DNA of 64,000 nucleotides. It comes from Mesorhizobium sp. WSM3859. Lineage in GTDB: Bacteria; Pseudomonadota; Alphaproteobacteria; Rhizobiales; Rhizobiaceae. Below the pieces are notes generated by a model. It was not told where the DNA came from and made no database searches. It saw only the letters and a program-made list of their open reading frames with translations. This document shows positions 8,349 to 17,954 of this stretch, piece by piece (the first letter of the stretch is position 1; each line of letters opens with the position of its first letter). A program made the position numbers and the translations under genes. The stretch spans positions 153,480 to 217,479 of the forward strand of contig NZ_NSGG01000013.1 of NCBI RefSeq assembly GCF_002295065.1, given 5' to 3'.

Positions 8349-11180
8349 ATGGAACAGCGCCGGTCATCGCAGAGCTTCAAGCGTAAGGAACTGGTAGCCA
8401 AGCTAAATCCTCTCTGTCAGCGTGCCTTCATGGCAGCTGCCAGTGCAGCCAAGCTGCGCGGCAACCCTTATGTCGAGCTCGTCCATTTCATCGAGCAACT
8501 GCTTTTATCCGATCGTTCAGATGTTCAGATGATCGTCGCTGACGCCGGGCTGGACACGAGCCGGCTGACCGCCGATCTCACCCGCGCGATTGACAAGCTG
8601 CCCTATGGCGCCACGTCCGTGGAGGAAATGTCCGAGCATATCTTTCAGGCCATTCACGATGCTTGGAGCCTGGCGACGCTGGAGTTCGGTGTAGAACAAG
8701 TGCGAAGCGCTCATATCCTGCTTGCCTGTCTGAAGACGCCGGCGCTGGAAGGCATGGTGTCGAAGATGAGCGGCCAGTTCGACAAGATCGACGCCGATGG
8801 CGTCATTTCCCGCTTCGCCGATGTCACGGAGGGCTCGCTCGAAGCCGGCTCACCTCCCGCGGCGGCCGCCGCGGAGACACCGGTCAGGCGCGGCCCGGGC
8901 GGGGATTCGGCGTTGGCGAAATACGCCACCGACCTCACCCAGCGCGCCCGTGACGGCAAGATCGATCCGGTCGTCGGCCGCGATCCGGAGATAAGGCAGA
9001 TCGTCGATATCCTGATGCGACGCCGGCAAAACAACCCGATCCTGACCGGCGAGGCCGGCGTCGGCAAGACGGCGGTGGTCGAGGGATTTGCGCTGCGCAT
9101 CGCCCAGGGCGACGTGCCGCCGACGCTTCAGAATGTCAGCGTCCGCATGCTCGATGTCGGGCTGATGCAGGCCGGCGCCAGCGTCAAGGGCGAGTTCGAG
9201 AAGCGGCTGAAGGCGGTCATCGACGAGGTCCAGGCTTCCGAGGTGCCGATCATCCTGTTCATCGACGAAGCGCACACGCTGATCGGCGCCGGCGGCGCCG
9301 CCGGAACCGGCGATGCCGCCAATCTCCTGAAGCCGGCGCTGGCGCGTGGCGAGTTGCGCACCATCGCCGCCACGACCTGGGCCGAGTACAAGCAGCATAT
9401 CGAGAAGGACCCGGCGCTCACCCGCCGCTTCCAGGTGGTCAAGATCGACGAACCGTCGGAAGCCGTGGCCGTGCTGATGCTGCGGGGCGTCGCCGGCGTG
9501 CTGGAGCAGCACCACAAGGTGCAGATCCTGGACGAGGCGATCGAGGCGGCCGTCTCGCTTTCGCACCGCTATATCCCGGCCAGGCAATTGCCGGACAAGG
9601 CGGTCAGCCTGCTCGACACCGCCTGCGCCCGCGTCGCGGTCTCGCAGCATGCGACGCCGGCCGAGGTCGAGGACATTCTGCGCCGCCGCCAGGCGCTGGA
9701 AGTGGAGAATGGCATCATCGGCCGCGAGGCGGCGATCGGCATCGACGTGGCCGACCGGCAGGCCCGTGTCGACGCGGGGTTGGCGGAAGCCGAGACCGCT
9801 TTAGCCGCTGCCCAGGCGCGGTGGGACCGGGAGAAGGCTTTGGTGGCCGAGATCCTCGACCTGCGTGCAAAATTGCGTGGCGAGGGTGTGCCGCTCGACG
9901 AGGCGGCGGCTGAGGAGATTGCTGCCGGGACCGAGAGCGGGGAGGGCGCGGCAACGGCGCCCAGGCAAAAGGCTCCCGAGAGCAAGACTGGCGACGGCGC
10001 GGCTGCTGGGGCAAAGAAGGCCAAGACCTCGAAGGCCAAAGGGGCAAAGGCCGCAAAGGCCGAAGCAGTTTCCGCCGAGCCGGCGGATGAAGCCGCCGCC
10101 GATCTCGCGCGGCTGCGCGAACTGATGGCGGAATTGGCTACAGCGCAGGGCGAGACCCCGCTCATCCTGCCGTCGGTCGATCGCAACGCCGTTGCCGCCG
10201 TGGTGCAGGATTGGACTGGTATCCCGACCGGACGCATGCTGTCCAGCCAGACCGAGAAGGCGTTGAAGCTCGCCGCCACCCTGTCCGAGCGCGTGGTCGG
10301 CCAGGATCACGCCATGGAGATGATCGCCAGGCGTGTGCAGACCAGCCGCGCCGGCCTCGGCGCGCCGGAAAAGCCGGTCGGCGTGTTCCTGCTCTGCGGC
10401 CCCTCCGGCGTCGGCAAGACCGAGACCGCGCTGGCGCTGGCCGAGACGCTCTATGGCGGCGAGCAGAACCTGATCTCGATCAACATGTCGGAATTCCAGG
10501 AAGCGCACACGGTCTCGACGCTGAAAGGCGCGCCGCCCGGCTATGTCGGTTACGGCAAGGGCGGTATCCTGACCGAGGCCGTGCGCAGAAAACCCTATTC
10601 GGTGATCCTGCTCGACGAGGTCGAGAAGGCGCATCCGGACGTGCACGAGATATTCTTCCAGGTCTTCGACAAGGGCATGATGGATGACAGCGAAGGGCGC
10701 AGGATCGACTTCAAGAACACGCTGATCCTGCTCACCTCGAATGTCGGCTCCGACGTCATCATGGACCGCACCAAGAACGGCACCGTGCGCACCGGCATCG
10801 ACGATCTCGATACCGCGCTACGCGCCCCGTTGCTGAAGGTATTCCCGGCCGCTTTCCTTGGCCGGGTGGTGACCATTCCCTATTATCCGCTCTCGGATGC
10901 GATGATCGAGGCGATCGCCCGCCATCAGTTCGGCAAGATCGCGCGCCGGCTCAAGGCAACCAACGACGCCGAGCTGGTGATCGGCGACGGCGTGATGGAC
11001 CTGGTCAAGGCGCGCTGCACGGAGATTGAATCCGGCGGCCGCATGATCGACGCCATCCTCACCAACACGCTGCTGCCCGAACTGAGCCGGGGCGTGCTCA
11101 ACCGCTCGCTCGAGGGCAAGAAGATGGCGAAAGTCATCGTCGGCGCCTCGCCGGAAGGATTCACCTACTCGTTCGAATAG
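8349..11180 (+). CDS. clpV: T6SS sheath-recycling AAA+ ATPase ClpV (TssH)
   Basis: The product has 943 residues from ATG 8349, which is preceded by GGGAG at a good distance; an in-frame start at 8259 would add 30 residues without family features. An N-terminal Clp domain is followed by AAA1 with Walker A GEAGVGKTA (about residue 234) and Walker B ILFIDEAH, a coiled middle region, and AAA2 with GPSGVGKTE (about residue 684). ClpV unfolds contracted TssBC sheath. Within the middle region, about residues 515-585, is an alanine/lysine-rich low-complexity stretch (KKAKTSKAKGAKAAKAEA) not typical of the family, which makes the protein longer than the usual 850-900 residues. Confidence 0.94.
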   Translation: MEQRRSSQSFKRKELVAKLNPLCQRAFMAAASAAKLRGNPYVELVHFIEQLLLSDRSDVQMIVADAGLDTSRLTADLTRAIDKLPYGATSVEEMSEHIFQAIHDAWSLATLEFGVEQVRSAHILLACLKTPALEGMVSKMSGQFDKIDADGVISRFADVTEGSLEAGSPPAAAAAETPVRRGPGGDSALAKYATDLTQRARDGKIDPVVGRDPEIRQIVDILMRRRQNNPILTGEAGVGKTAVVEGFALRIAQGDVPPTLQNVSVRMLDVGLMQAGASVKGEFEKRLKAVIDEVQASEVPIILFIDEAHTLIGAGGAAGTGDAANLLKPALARGELRTIAATTWAEYKQHIEKDPALTRRFQVVKIDEPSEAVAVLMLRGVAGVLEQHHKVQILDEAIEAAVSLSHRYIPARQLPDKAVSLLDTACARVAVSQHATPAEVEDILRRRQALEVENGIIGREAAIGIDVADRQARVDAGLAEAETALAAAQARWDREKALVAEILDLRAKLRGEGVPLDEAAAEEIAAGTESGEGAATAPRQKAPESKTGDGAAAGAKKAKTSKAKGAKAAKAEAVSAEPADEAAADLARLRELMAELATAQGETPLILPSVDRNAVAAVVQDWTGIPTGRMLSSQTEKALKLAATLSERVVGQDHAMEMIARRVQTSRAGLGAPEKPVGVFLLCGPSGVGKTETALALAETLYGGEQNLISINMSEFQEAHTVSTLKGAPPGYVGYGKGGILTEAVRRKPYSVILLDEVEKAHPDVHEIFFQVFDKGMMDDSEGRRIDFKNTLILLTSNVGSDVIMDRTKNGTVRTGIDDLDTALRAPLLKVFPAAFLGRVVTIPYYPLSDAMIEAIARHQFGKIARRLKATNDAELVIGDGVMDLVKARCTEIESGGRMIDAILTNTLLPELSRGVLNRSLEGKKMAKVIVGASPEGFTYSFE

Positions 11181-11188
11181 ACCGAGGG

Positions 11189-11230
11189 CTGAGCGCCTCA
11201 CCTTCCCCCTTGTGGGAGGCCTGCGCTCAG
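11189..11230. terminator. Inverted repeat between convergent clpV and transporter genes
   Basis: CTGAGCGC at 11189-11196 is matched by GCGCTCAG at 11223-11230, with further inner pairing (GCCTC with GAGGC). The structure lies 8 bp beyond the clpV stop and 24 bp from the stop of the convergent permease gene. It lacks a U-tract, so termination in both directions is inferred from position only. Confidence 0.4.
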
Positions 11231-11254
11231 ATGTCGGGTTTGCGGCGAGCGACA

Positions 11255-12166
11255 CTATTGTTCGAAAGGCTCTCCGAGCGAAGCCACGCCGTTGAGCTTG
11301 AGCAGACGCCGGTTCGAAGAAATGATGCCCAGCACGACGATTGTCACGATATAGGGCAGGCTCGATAGAAGTTGCGAAGAGACGTCCAGTCCGGTCGCCT
11401 GGGCGGCCAGGCTTGCCAGCGAGACGGCGCCGAAGAGGCAGGCGCCGAGGAAGATACGGCTGGTGAGCCAGGTGCCGAAGACGACGAGCGCGATCGCAAT
11501 CCAGCCGCGTCCGGCAATCATGCCATCGGCCCAGAGCGGCGTGTAGACCACGGCCGCGTAGGCGCCGGCGAAACCCGCCAGCACGCCGCCGAAGGCGACA
11601 GCGGCGAAGCGCACGGCGATCACCGGATAGCCGAGCGCATGGGCCGCCTTGGGATTCTCGCCGACGGCGCGAACGACAAGGCCGGTCTTGGTGTAGGCGA
11701 ATATTGCCCAGATGGCGACGGTCGCAGCCAGCGAGAACCACACGACGACGTCCTGAGCGAACAGGCCGCCGATGACCGGGATGTCTGAAAGCCAGGGCAA
11801 TGAAAGCTTCGGAAGGCCTTTGACCGTGAGGCTCTCATAGGTCTTGCCGAACAGTGCCGAGAGGCCCTGGCCGAGTATGCCTATGGCGAGTCCCACCGCG
11901 ACCTGGTTCGCGCGGAACCCCAGCGCGATCACGGCAAAGACAAGGGAAAGAGCCGCGCTGGCTAGGCCCGCGGCGAGGAAACCCAGGAGGTGGCCGTCGC
12001 CGTGATAGACGATGATGAAGGCGATGACCGCCCCCAGGGCCATCAGTCCCTCCACGCCGAGATTGAGGACGCCGGCCCGCTCGGCCACCATTTCGCCGAG
12101 CGCCGCCAAAAGGAACGGCGTGGCCGCCGCCAGCATTCCGGCGACGATGAACTCGAGGGCATTCAT
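11255..12166 (-). CDS. ABC transporter permease, BMP/nucleoside type (second permease)
   Basis: This is a 303-residue inner-membrane protein with about eight to nine hydrophobic segments. It contains AERAGVLNLGVEGLMALGA near the N-terminus, the signature of BPD_transp_2 permeases of the nucleoside/simple-sugar class (NupQ/YufQ-like). The ATG at 12166 overlaps the stop of the other permease as ATGA, which fixes the start; an in-frame upstream start at 12196 is unlikely. It pairs with the 12163-13263 product to form the membrane channel. It is the last gene of the operon. Confidence 0.88.
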   Translation of the reverse strand: MNALEFIVAGMLAAATPFLLAALGEMVAERAGVLNLGVEGLMALGAVIAFIIVYHGDGHLLGFLAAGLASAALSLVFAVIALGFRANQVAVGLAIGILGQGLSALFGKTYESLTVKGLPKLSLPWLSDIPVIGGLFAQDVVVWFSLAATVAIWAIFAYTKTGLVVRAVGENPKAAHALGYPVIAVRFAAVAFGGVLAGFAGAYAAVVYTPLWADGMIAGRGWIAIALVVFGTWLTSRIFLGACLFGAVSLASLAAQATGLDVSSQLLSSLPYIVTIVVLGIISSNRRLLKLNGVASLGEPFEQ

Positions 12167-13263
12167 GGAACGCTTCCTTGGGCGGCATGGCGCCATTCGA
12201 GCCGGTAGCGGACGAAGGCGATGGCGACGAGATAGGCGAGCAGCAGACTGCCCTGGAAGACCCGGACCGCGGCGACCGGCAGATTTGCCGAAACCATGGC
12301 GTTGTCGCCGCCGATATAGAGGGCCGCCATGAGCAGCGCGGAAAAGACGATGCCTATCGGATGAATGCCACCGAGATAAGCGACGATGATGGCCGCGTAG
12401 CCGTAGCCGGTCGAGATGGAGCGCTGCAGCTGGCCGAGCGGCCCGGCCACCTCCGCCGCCCCGGCGAGGCCGGCCGCGAAGCCGCCGATGAGGAGGGAAA
12501 TCCAGATTGCACGGCCTTCGTTGAAGCCGGCGTATGCGGCCGCGCGCGGCGCGAGGCCGCCGACCTGCAGCTTATAGCCCGCGAAACTCCTCTGCATGAA
12601 CAGCCAGGCCGCGAGGGACAGCGCGCAGGCGATAAGCAGCGAGACGTTGACGCGGGTGCCGGGGATCAGGATCGGCACCATCGCGTCGTACTGGAACATG
12701 ACCGACTGCGGGAAGTTAAACCCGGCGGGGTCCTTCCACGGGCCGAGGAGCAGGTAGTTGAGCAGTTGCGCGGCAACGAGCGCCAGCATCAGCGATACGA
12801 GAATCTCGTTCGCGTTGAGCCGCACGCGCCAGAACGCCGTGAGCGAAGCCCAAAGCGCGCCGCCCAGCGCGCCGAGGACGAGCATGGAGGGCCATATCCA
12901 CTGCCCCGTCGCCTGCGGGAGCCAGATGGGAATGGCCGACGCAAAGATTGCGCCGAGGATGAATTGGCCCTCGGCGCCGATGTTGAAGACCTTGGCGCGA
13001 AAGCCGATCGCAAGCCCCTGCGCGATGAGCAGCAGCGGTCCCATCTTCAGCAGGACCTCCGAGAATGAAGCCCAGGACAGGAAAGGTTCGAGCAGCATCG
13101 CGTGGAAAACGGCCACCGGATTGCGACCCATCAGCAGGTAGAGCCCGAGATTGAGCAGTGTCGCAAGGCCCAGCGCCACGGGCGGGGCGAGCAGCTTGAT
13201 TGCAAGCGAGGCATGTTCGCGGCGAACCAGAACGGGAAGGAACCGCAGGGACAGAGCGCTCAT
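12163..13263 (-). CDS. ABC transporter permease, BMP/nucleoside type (first permease)
   Basis: The 366-residue membrane protein has a hydrophobic segment near residue 30 and the conserved block AIGFRAKVFNIGAEGQFILGA around residue 85, diagnostic of the larger permease of nucleoside-type BMP importers (NupP/YufP-like). Its start overlaps the end of the ATPase gene by 4 bp and its stop overlaps the next permease by 4 bp. Its job is substrate translocation with the other permease. Confidence 0.88.
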   Translation of the reverse strand: MSALSLRFLPVLVRREHASLAIKLLAPPVALGLATLLNLGLYLLMGRNPVAVFHAMLLEPFLSWASFSEVLLKMGPLLLIAQGLAIGFRAKVFNIGAEGQFILGAIFASAIPIWLPQATGQWIWPSMLVLGALGGALWASLTAFWRVRLNANEILVSLMLALVAAQLLNYLLLGPWKDPAGFNFPQSVMFQYDAMVPILIPGTRVNVSLLIACALSLAAWLFMQRSFAGYKLQVGGLAPRAAAYAGFNEGRAIWISLLIGGFAAGLAGAAEVAGPLGQLQRSISTGYGYAAIIVAYLGGIHPIGIVFSALLMAALYIGGDNAMVSANLPVAAVRVFQGSLLLAYLVAIAFVRYRLEWRHAAQGSVP

Positions 13264-14783
13264 GCGGGGACCTTTTCGGCGGCCGTATGCGCACCGATCA
13301 TATAGCGGCCGATCTCCTCGGGTCTGGTGTCGCGCGTCACCAGCGGCGGACTGAGCCGGCCCTGATGGATCACCTGGATGGAATCGCAGAGCTCGAACAG
13401 CTCCTCCAGTTCCTCCGAGATGACGAGAATGCCCATGCCTTCGTTGCGCAGGGCCACGAGGCGCCGGCGAATGGCTGCCGCGGCGCCGATGTCCACGCCC
13501 CAGGTGGGCTGCGCCACGAACAGCAATTTCGGCGACAGCATGATCTCGCGGCCGACAATGAACTTTTGCAGGTTGCCGCCCGAAAGCGCCCCGGCCTCCG
13601 TTTCAGGGCCCGGCGTGCGTACGTCATACTGCCGGATGCAGTCTGCGGTGAAAGCTTTCGCCCGGGGCGTGTCGACCAGCCCGCGTTTCAGGAGGCCGGA
13701 GGGATGGGCGGTCAGAAGGCTGTTGAGGACGAGCGACATTTCCGGCACCGCGCCGCGGCCCAGCCGTTCCTCGGGGACGAAGGCGAAACCCAGCCGGCGG
13801 CGGGCGGCCGCATCGAGCACGCCGACGTCCTTGCCCATCATGAAGATACGCTCGGACTTTTCCCGCGGCAGCACTGTCTCGCCCGAGATCAGCGCCGCGA
13901 GTTCGCTCTGGCCGTTGCCCGATATGCCGGCAATACCGAGGATCTCGCCTGCCCGGACCGTCAGGCTGACGTCGGAAAGCGTCACGGCGAAGGGATCGTC
14001 GGGCCGATGGTCGAGGCCGATGATCTCGAGGCGCTTCTCCCCGCCGGAATGGGCAACCGCCGGCATGGGCTGCGGCATGTCGCGGCCGATCATCATGCGG
14101 GCGAGGTCGTGCGCGTCGTGGTCGCGCGGATCCACGTGGCCGGTGATGCGCCCGCCGCGCAGGATGGTCGCATGGTCGCAGACCGCGCGGATCTCCTCCA
14201 GCTTGTGCGAGATGAACAGGATGGAGACGCCGCCATCGCGCAGCCGCCGCAACGTCTCGAACAGCTTGTCCACGGATTGCGGCGGCAGGACGGAAGTCGG
14301 CTCGTCAAGGATCAGGAGCTCCGGTCGGGTCATCAGGCAGCGGATGATTTCCACCCGCTGCCGCTCACCGACCGAAAGCGCATGCACGTGGGCGAGCGGA
14401 TCGACCTCCAGGCCGAAGTCACGGCCGAGCTTGCGGATGCCTTGCGCAAGATCCGATTTGGCCCCTGGCACGACCAGCCGGATGTTCTCGACGACCGTCA
14501 GCGTCTCGAACAAGGAGAAATGCTGGAAGACCATGCCGATCCCCTTGGCCCTCGCACCCGCCGGGGATGCGAGGGCCAGGGGTTCTCCTTTCCAGGTCGC
14601 CGATCCGGCGTCGGGCTGCTCGACGCCGTAGATCAGCTTCATCAGCGTCGACTTGCCCGCCCCGTTCTCTCCGAGGATCGCATGGATCGAGCGCGGAGCC
14701 ACGTCCAGATCGATGTCGCGATTGGCATGGATCTGGCCGTAGCTCTTAGACATGCCGCGCAGCGACAGAAGCGGGGCGGTCAT
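13260..14783 (-). CDS. ABC transporter ATPase with two nucleotide-binding domains (nucleoside/sugar class)
   Basis: The 507-residue protein is a fused double ATPase. Domain 1 (residues 5-240) has Walker A GENGAGKST, signature LSVGERQRVEI and Walker B LLILDEPTSVL. Domain 2 has a degenerate first loop GISGNGQSE and signature LSGGNLQKFIVGREI, as is usual for the RbsA/NupO group. It powers the BMP importer. It starts 2 bp after the stop of the binding-protein gene and overlaps the first permease by 4 bp. Confidence 0.92.
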   Translation of the reverse strand: MTAPLLSLRGMSKSYGQIHANRDIDLDVAPRSIHAILGENGAGKSTLMKLIYGVEQPDAGSATWKGEPLALASPAGARAKGIGMVFQHFSLFETLTVVENIRLVVPGAKSDLAQGIRKLGRDFGLEVDPLAHVHALSVGERQRVEIIRCLMTRPELLILDEPTSVLPPQSVDKLFETLRRLRDGGVSILFISHKLEEIRAVCDHATILRGGRITGHVDPRDHDAHDLARMMIGRDMPQPMPAVAHSGGEKRLEIIGLDHRPDDPFAVTLSDVSLTVRAGEILGIAGISGNGQSELAALISGETVLPREKSERIFMMGKDVGVLDAAARRRLGFAFVPEERLGRGAVPEMSLVLNSLLTAHPSGLLKRGLVDTPRAKAFTADCIRQYDVRTPGPETEAGALSGGNLQKFIVGREIMLSPKLLFVAQPTWGVDIGAAAAIRRRLVALRNEGMGILVISEELEELFELCDSIQVIHQGRLSPPLVTRDTRPEEIGRYMIGAHTAAEKVPA

Positions 14784-14785
14784 GG

Positions 14786-15883
14786 TTACTTGGGCAGCGG
14801 CGTGGTTACACCCTTGACGTGCCAGTCCATGGCGACGATCTCGGCCTCGGTCATCGTCTTGCCGGCGGGGACGCCCTCGGCGCCGTCGGCCTTGGCGATC
14901 GGACCGGTAAAGGGCGAGAAGCTGCCGTCGGCGATCTTGGCTTCAACCGCTTTGATCTTGGCCATCGTGTCGGCCGGGATGCCCGGGTTCCAGTCAACGA
15001 CCTCGACAACCTTGTCGCCGACGCCCAGGAAAGCGTTGCCGCCCTTGAAGGTGCCGGCGAGGTGGGCGTCGACCGAGGCCTTGAAGAAGGGCGACCAGTC
15101 GGTCGCCACGCAGCCGAGATAGGTCTTGGGCGCGTATTTCTTCATCGACGAGTTGAGGTTGAAGGCGGGGACGCCGGCCTCCTCGCAGGCCGAAATGACG
15201 GACGGCGTGTCCTGCGCGTTGGAGAAGATGACGTCGCATTTCTGCGCCAGCAGCGCCTTGGCGGCTTCCTGCTCCTTGGCCGGGTCGAACCAGGAGTTCA
15301 CCCATACGACCGAAACCTCGACATCGGGCCTAACCGCCTGCGCGCCCAAGGTGAAGGCGTTGATGGAGGTGATCAGCTCGGGGATGGCGAAGGCGGAGAC
15401 GGAGCCAAGCTTGCCGGTCTTCGAAAGCGCGGCTGCGGCCATGCCCATCAGATAGGTGCCCTGCGAATATTGGGCCGCGAAGGGCGAGAAGTTCGGCGCC
15501 ACCTGGAAACCGGAAGCATGCAGCACGGTGACGTCGGGATTGCGCCGCGCGATCTGAAGGGCGCCGTTCTGGTATCCGAAGGAGCCGGCGATGAGGAACT
15601 TGTTCCCGTCGGCGACCGCCTTGTTCATGATGCGGTCGGCGTCGGGTCCCTCCTGTATGTTCTCGATGATGGTGACCTTAACCTTGTCGCCGTAGGTTGC
15701 CTTCACCGGCTCGAGCCCGTCGGCGAGCGCGCGGCCCCAGCCGACGTCGCCGACCGGCGACGGGACCACCAGCGCGATGCCCAGCGGCTCGTCGGCGGCA
15801 AGCGCGCGGCTGCCCACCGCGGCAACGAGGCCGGAAGCGGCGGCGCCCTTCATCAATGTTCTGCGGGTAAGATTTATTAGCAT
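14786..15883 (-). CDS. BMP-family substrate-binding lipoprotein-like periplasmic protein
   Basis: The 365-residue protein begins with a twin-arginine signal, TRRTLMKGAAASG, ending near SRALAA, so export by Tat is likely. The mature part has PVGDVGWGRALADGLE and the later VLHASGFQVAPNFSPFAAQ segment typical of Bmp/Med proteins (PnrA-like), which bind nucleosides or purines. It precedes the ATPase and permease genes and follows the deaminase gene by 30 bp, so the ligand is probably the substrate, or its precursor, of the enzymes encoded upstream. Confidence 0.9.
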   Translation of the reverse strand: MLINLTRRTLMKGAAASGLVAAVGSRALAADEPLGIALVVPSPVGDVGWGRALADGLEPVKATYGDKVKVTIIENIQEGPDADRIMNKAVADGNKFLIAGSFGYQNGALQIARRNPDVTVLHASGFQVAPNFSPFAAQYSQGTYLMGMAAAALSKTGKLGSVSAFAIPELITSINAFTLGAQAVRPDVEVSVVWVNSWFDPAKEQEAAKALLAQKCDVIFSNAQDTPSVISACEEAGVPAFNLNSSMKKYAPKTYLGCVATDWSPFFKASVDAHLAGTFKGGNAFLGVGDKVVEVVDWNPGIPADTMAKIKAVEAKIADGSFSPFTGPIAKADGAEGVPAGKTMTEAEIVAMDWHVKGVTTPLPK

Positions 15884-15913
15884 GTCGGTTCCCCTTGCTT
15901 TTGGTTTTGGTTG

Positions 15914-17293
15914 CTAGAATTGCACGGTCGCCAGCGCCGCCTCGGCTTGCGCGAACAGCCTGGCCTCGTCGAGTCCCGGGAATTCTCCCTTGGCCCAAAC
16001 GACCCGGCCGTTGATCATGGTCATGTCGGTCGGCGCGCCGATGCCCACCTTGGCCAGCAGGCTCAGCGGATCATGCCTGGTGCCGACATAGTCCATGCGC
16101 CGGGTGTCGATGGCGAAGAGGTCGGCGGCCATGCCGGGCGCCAGCCTGCCGATGTCGCCGCGCCCGAGCAGCGCCGCGCCCCCGGTCGTCGCATAGCCGA
16201 GGAAATCGGCCGGCGGCGGCACCGGATGGTCGCGCGTCGACGCCGCCAGGCATTGCAGCATGTAGGCGGAATGTATGCAGTGCATCAGGTTGGAATTGTC
16301 GTTCGAGGCGGCGCCGTCGCAGCCCAGTCCGACACTGAGCCCGAGGGCCGACATCGCCGGTATGTCGGTGATCTCGGCGCCGACGAGGTAGACCGGCTCA
16401 GGGCAATGCGAGACGCCGGTGCCGCTCGCCGCCATCTTGCGCAGCTCGTCGTGGGTCAGCTCCCAGCAATGGGCATAGAAGGCATCCGGCCCGCAGAAGC
16501 CGATCTCGGCGCAATAGTCGACCGTGCGCAGGCCGTGACGGGCCTGCATGACCGGGCTTTCGCCCTCGCCGACATGAGTGTGCATGCGCACGTTGCGGTC
16601 GCGCGCCAACGCCACCGATTCCACGAAGGTGTCGCGATAGCAGTTGACGGGCTGGCAGGGCGCGACGACGACCTGGCGCATGCCGAAGCGACCGGTGTCA
16701 TGGTAGGCGTCGATCAGCCGGGCGCAGTCGGCGATGAACTCGTCCGTCGTTTCCAGCATGGCGTCGGGGATGGTCGAGCCTTCCGATTTCGGCAGCGTGT
16801 TGCCGCCCCGTCCGGCATGGAAGCGCATGCCGAGCAGTTCGGCCGCTTCGAACTGCCGGTCGATCAGCCGTTTGCCGGCGTGCCGCGGAAAACAGTATTG
16901 ATGGTCGAAAGCCGTCGTGCAGCCGTGCTTTATCAACTCCGCCATCGCCGTGACCGACGCGTGGTAGAAGCATTCCTCGGTCAGACGCGAGAAAATGGGG
17001 TAGATGCGGTCGAGCCATTCGATGACCGACAGCTTCGTCCAGTCCAGGTCGGCGCGGTTGCGCACGAAGCATTGGAAGAAGTGATGATGGGTGTTGACGA
17101 GGCCGGGATAGACGAACCAGCCGGCGGCGTCCTGCGCGACGGTGCCGACAGGCAGTTCTCCCTTGTCGAGGCCTTCGCCGATGGCCCGTATCGCCGGGCC
17201 GTCGGTCAAGACATCGACATTGCGACGGACGCGCGGACCGTCGCCATCGTCGACGATGACCGCAGCGCAGTTCTTCAACAGATAACCCGCCAT
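15914..17293 (-). CDS. Amidohydrolase, ATZ/TRZ deaminase family, close to 8-oxoguanine deaminase
   Basis: The 459-residue enzyme contains PGLVNTHHHFFQC (metal HxH), HTHVGEGES, AHCWEL and LGCDGAASND, the metal and catalytic ligands of cytosolic deaminases. The overall layout (IEWLDRIYPIFSRL, GCTTAFDHQYCFP, FHAGRG) follows 8-oxoguanine deaminases. The segment usually reading HCPCSNMRL is HCPEPVYLV here, so the substrate may differ. ATG 17293 is 1 bp from the GST stop and family similarity starts there; the frame is open upstream to 17587 but that is GST sequence. It likely hydrolyses an amino or halo group from a purine or triazine-like ring. Confidence 0.82.
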   Translation of the reverse strand: MAGYLLKNCAAVIVDDGDGPRVRRNVDVLTDGPAIRAIGEGLDKGELPVGTVAQDAAGWFVYPGLVNTHHHFFQCFVRNRADLDWTKLSVIEWLDRIYPIFSRLTEECFYHASVTAMAELIKHGCTTAFDHQYCFPRHAGKRLIDRQFEAAELLGMRFHAGRGGNTLPKSEGSTIPDAMLETTDEFIADCARLIDAYHDTGRFGMRQVVVAPCQPVNCYRDTFVESVALARDRNVRMHTHVGEGESPVMQARHGLRTVDYCAEIGFCGPDAFYAHCWELTHDELRKMAASGTGVSHCPEPVYLVGAEITDIPAMSALGLSVGLGCDGAASNDNSNLMHCIHSAYMLQCLAASTRDHPVPPPADFLGYATTGGAALLGRGDIGRLAPGMAADLFAIDTRRMDYVGTRHDPLSLLAKVGIGAPTDMTMINGRVVWAKGEFPGLDEARLFAQAEAALATVQF

Positions 17294-17294
17294 G

Positions 17295-17954
17295 TCAGGC
17301 TTCGCCGCCTTCGAGGACGGGCTCGGGTTTGAGCTCGTGCAGCCGGTGGATGCCGGGCATCTCGATGAAACCGTCGATGGCGCGGATCGCCCGCGACCAT
17401 AGCCGGATCGCCGGATAGGGATCGAGCGAAACGCCGCCGTCGGGCGCCAGCGCGACATAGGGAAAGCAGGCGATATCGGCGACCGTCGGCCGGTCCGACG
17501 CAAGGAAGCACTGGCCGCGGATGCGCTGTTCGACGAGGCCGGCTTCCAGTTCCCGCAGGGCCGCCGTGGCCTGCGCGCGAAGCACATCGATATTGCCCGG
17601 ACGCAGCAGCATCTCGTGCAGGCGCGCCGCTCCCAGGCTGGCAGTCAGCCGATGCGAGAAGGAGAGCCATTGCTGGACGCTCGCCGCCGGTCCGGCCGCA
17701 TCGTTGCCAAGCCATTGCGGCGCCGCCTTCGCGGCCAGATAGACCAGCATGGCCGAGGATTCGGTAAGGACGAGGTCGCCATCCTCCAGAATGGGGATCG
17801 AGCCCGCCGGGTTGAGCGCCAGGAGTTCGGGGCCGCGATGCTCGGCGCCGGGATGGAAGTCGACGGGGCGGATGTCGAGCGCCACACCGGTCAGCGCCGC
17901 CATCAGGCGCACCTTGTAGCAGCTCGGTGACAGCACGTAGTCGTAGAGCTTCAT
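17295..17954 (-). CDS. Glutathione S-transferase family protein
   Basis: The product has 219 residues. The N-terminal thioredoxin-like domain starts MKLYDYVLSPSCYKVRL, with the SCYKVRLM motif at the expected active-site position, and NPAGSIPILEDGDLVLTES provides the cis-proline and glutathione-gamma-glutamyl site. The helical C-terminal domain holds SDRPTVADIACFPYVAL, the N-capping box. The start overlaps the oxygenase stop by 4 bp. Its location inside a catabolic operon suggests a role in conjugation or isomerisation of an intermediate. Confidence 0.9.
   Translation of the reverse strand: MKLYDYVLSPSCYKVRLMAALTGVALDIRPVDFHPGAEHRGPELLALNPAGSIPILEDGDLVLTESSAMLVYLAAKAAPQWLGNDAAGPAASVQQWLSFSHRLTASLGAARLHEMLLRPGNIDVLRAQATAALRELEAGLVEQRIRGQCFLASDRPTVADIACFPYVALAPDGGVSLDPYPAIRLWSRAIRAIDGFIEMPGIHRLHELKPEPVLEGGEA

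Noticed and set aside
13200..15122. A 640-residue plus-strand frame across the ABC ATPase and binding-protein genes
   Set aside because: Antisense shadow of a well-identified ATPase and BMP protein. No motif and no ribosome site.
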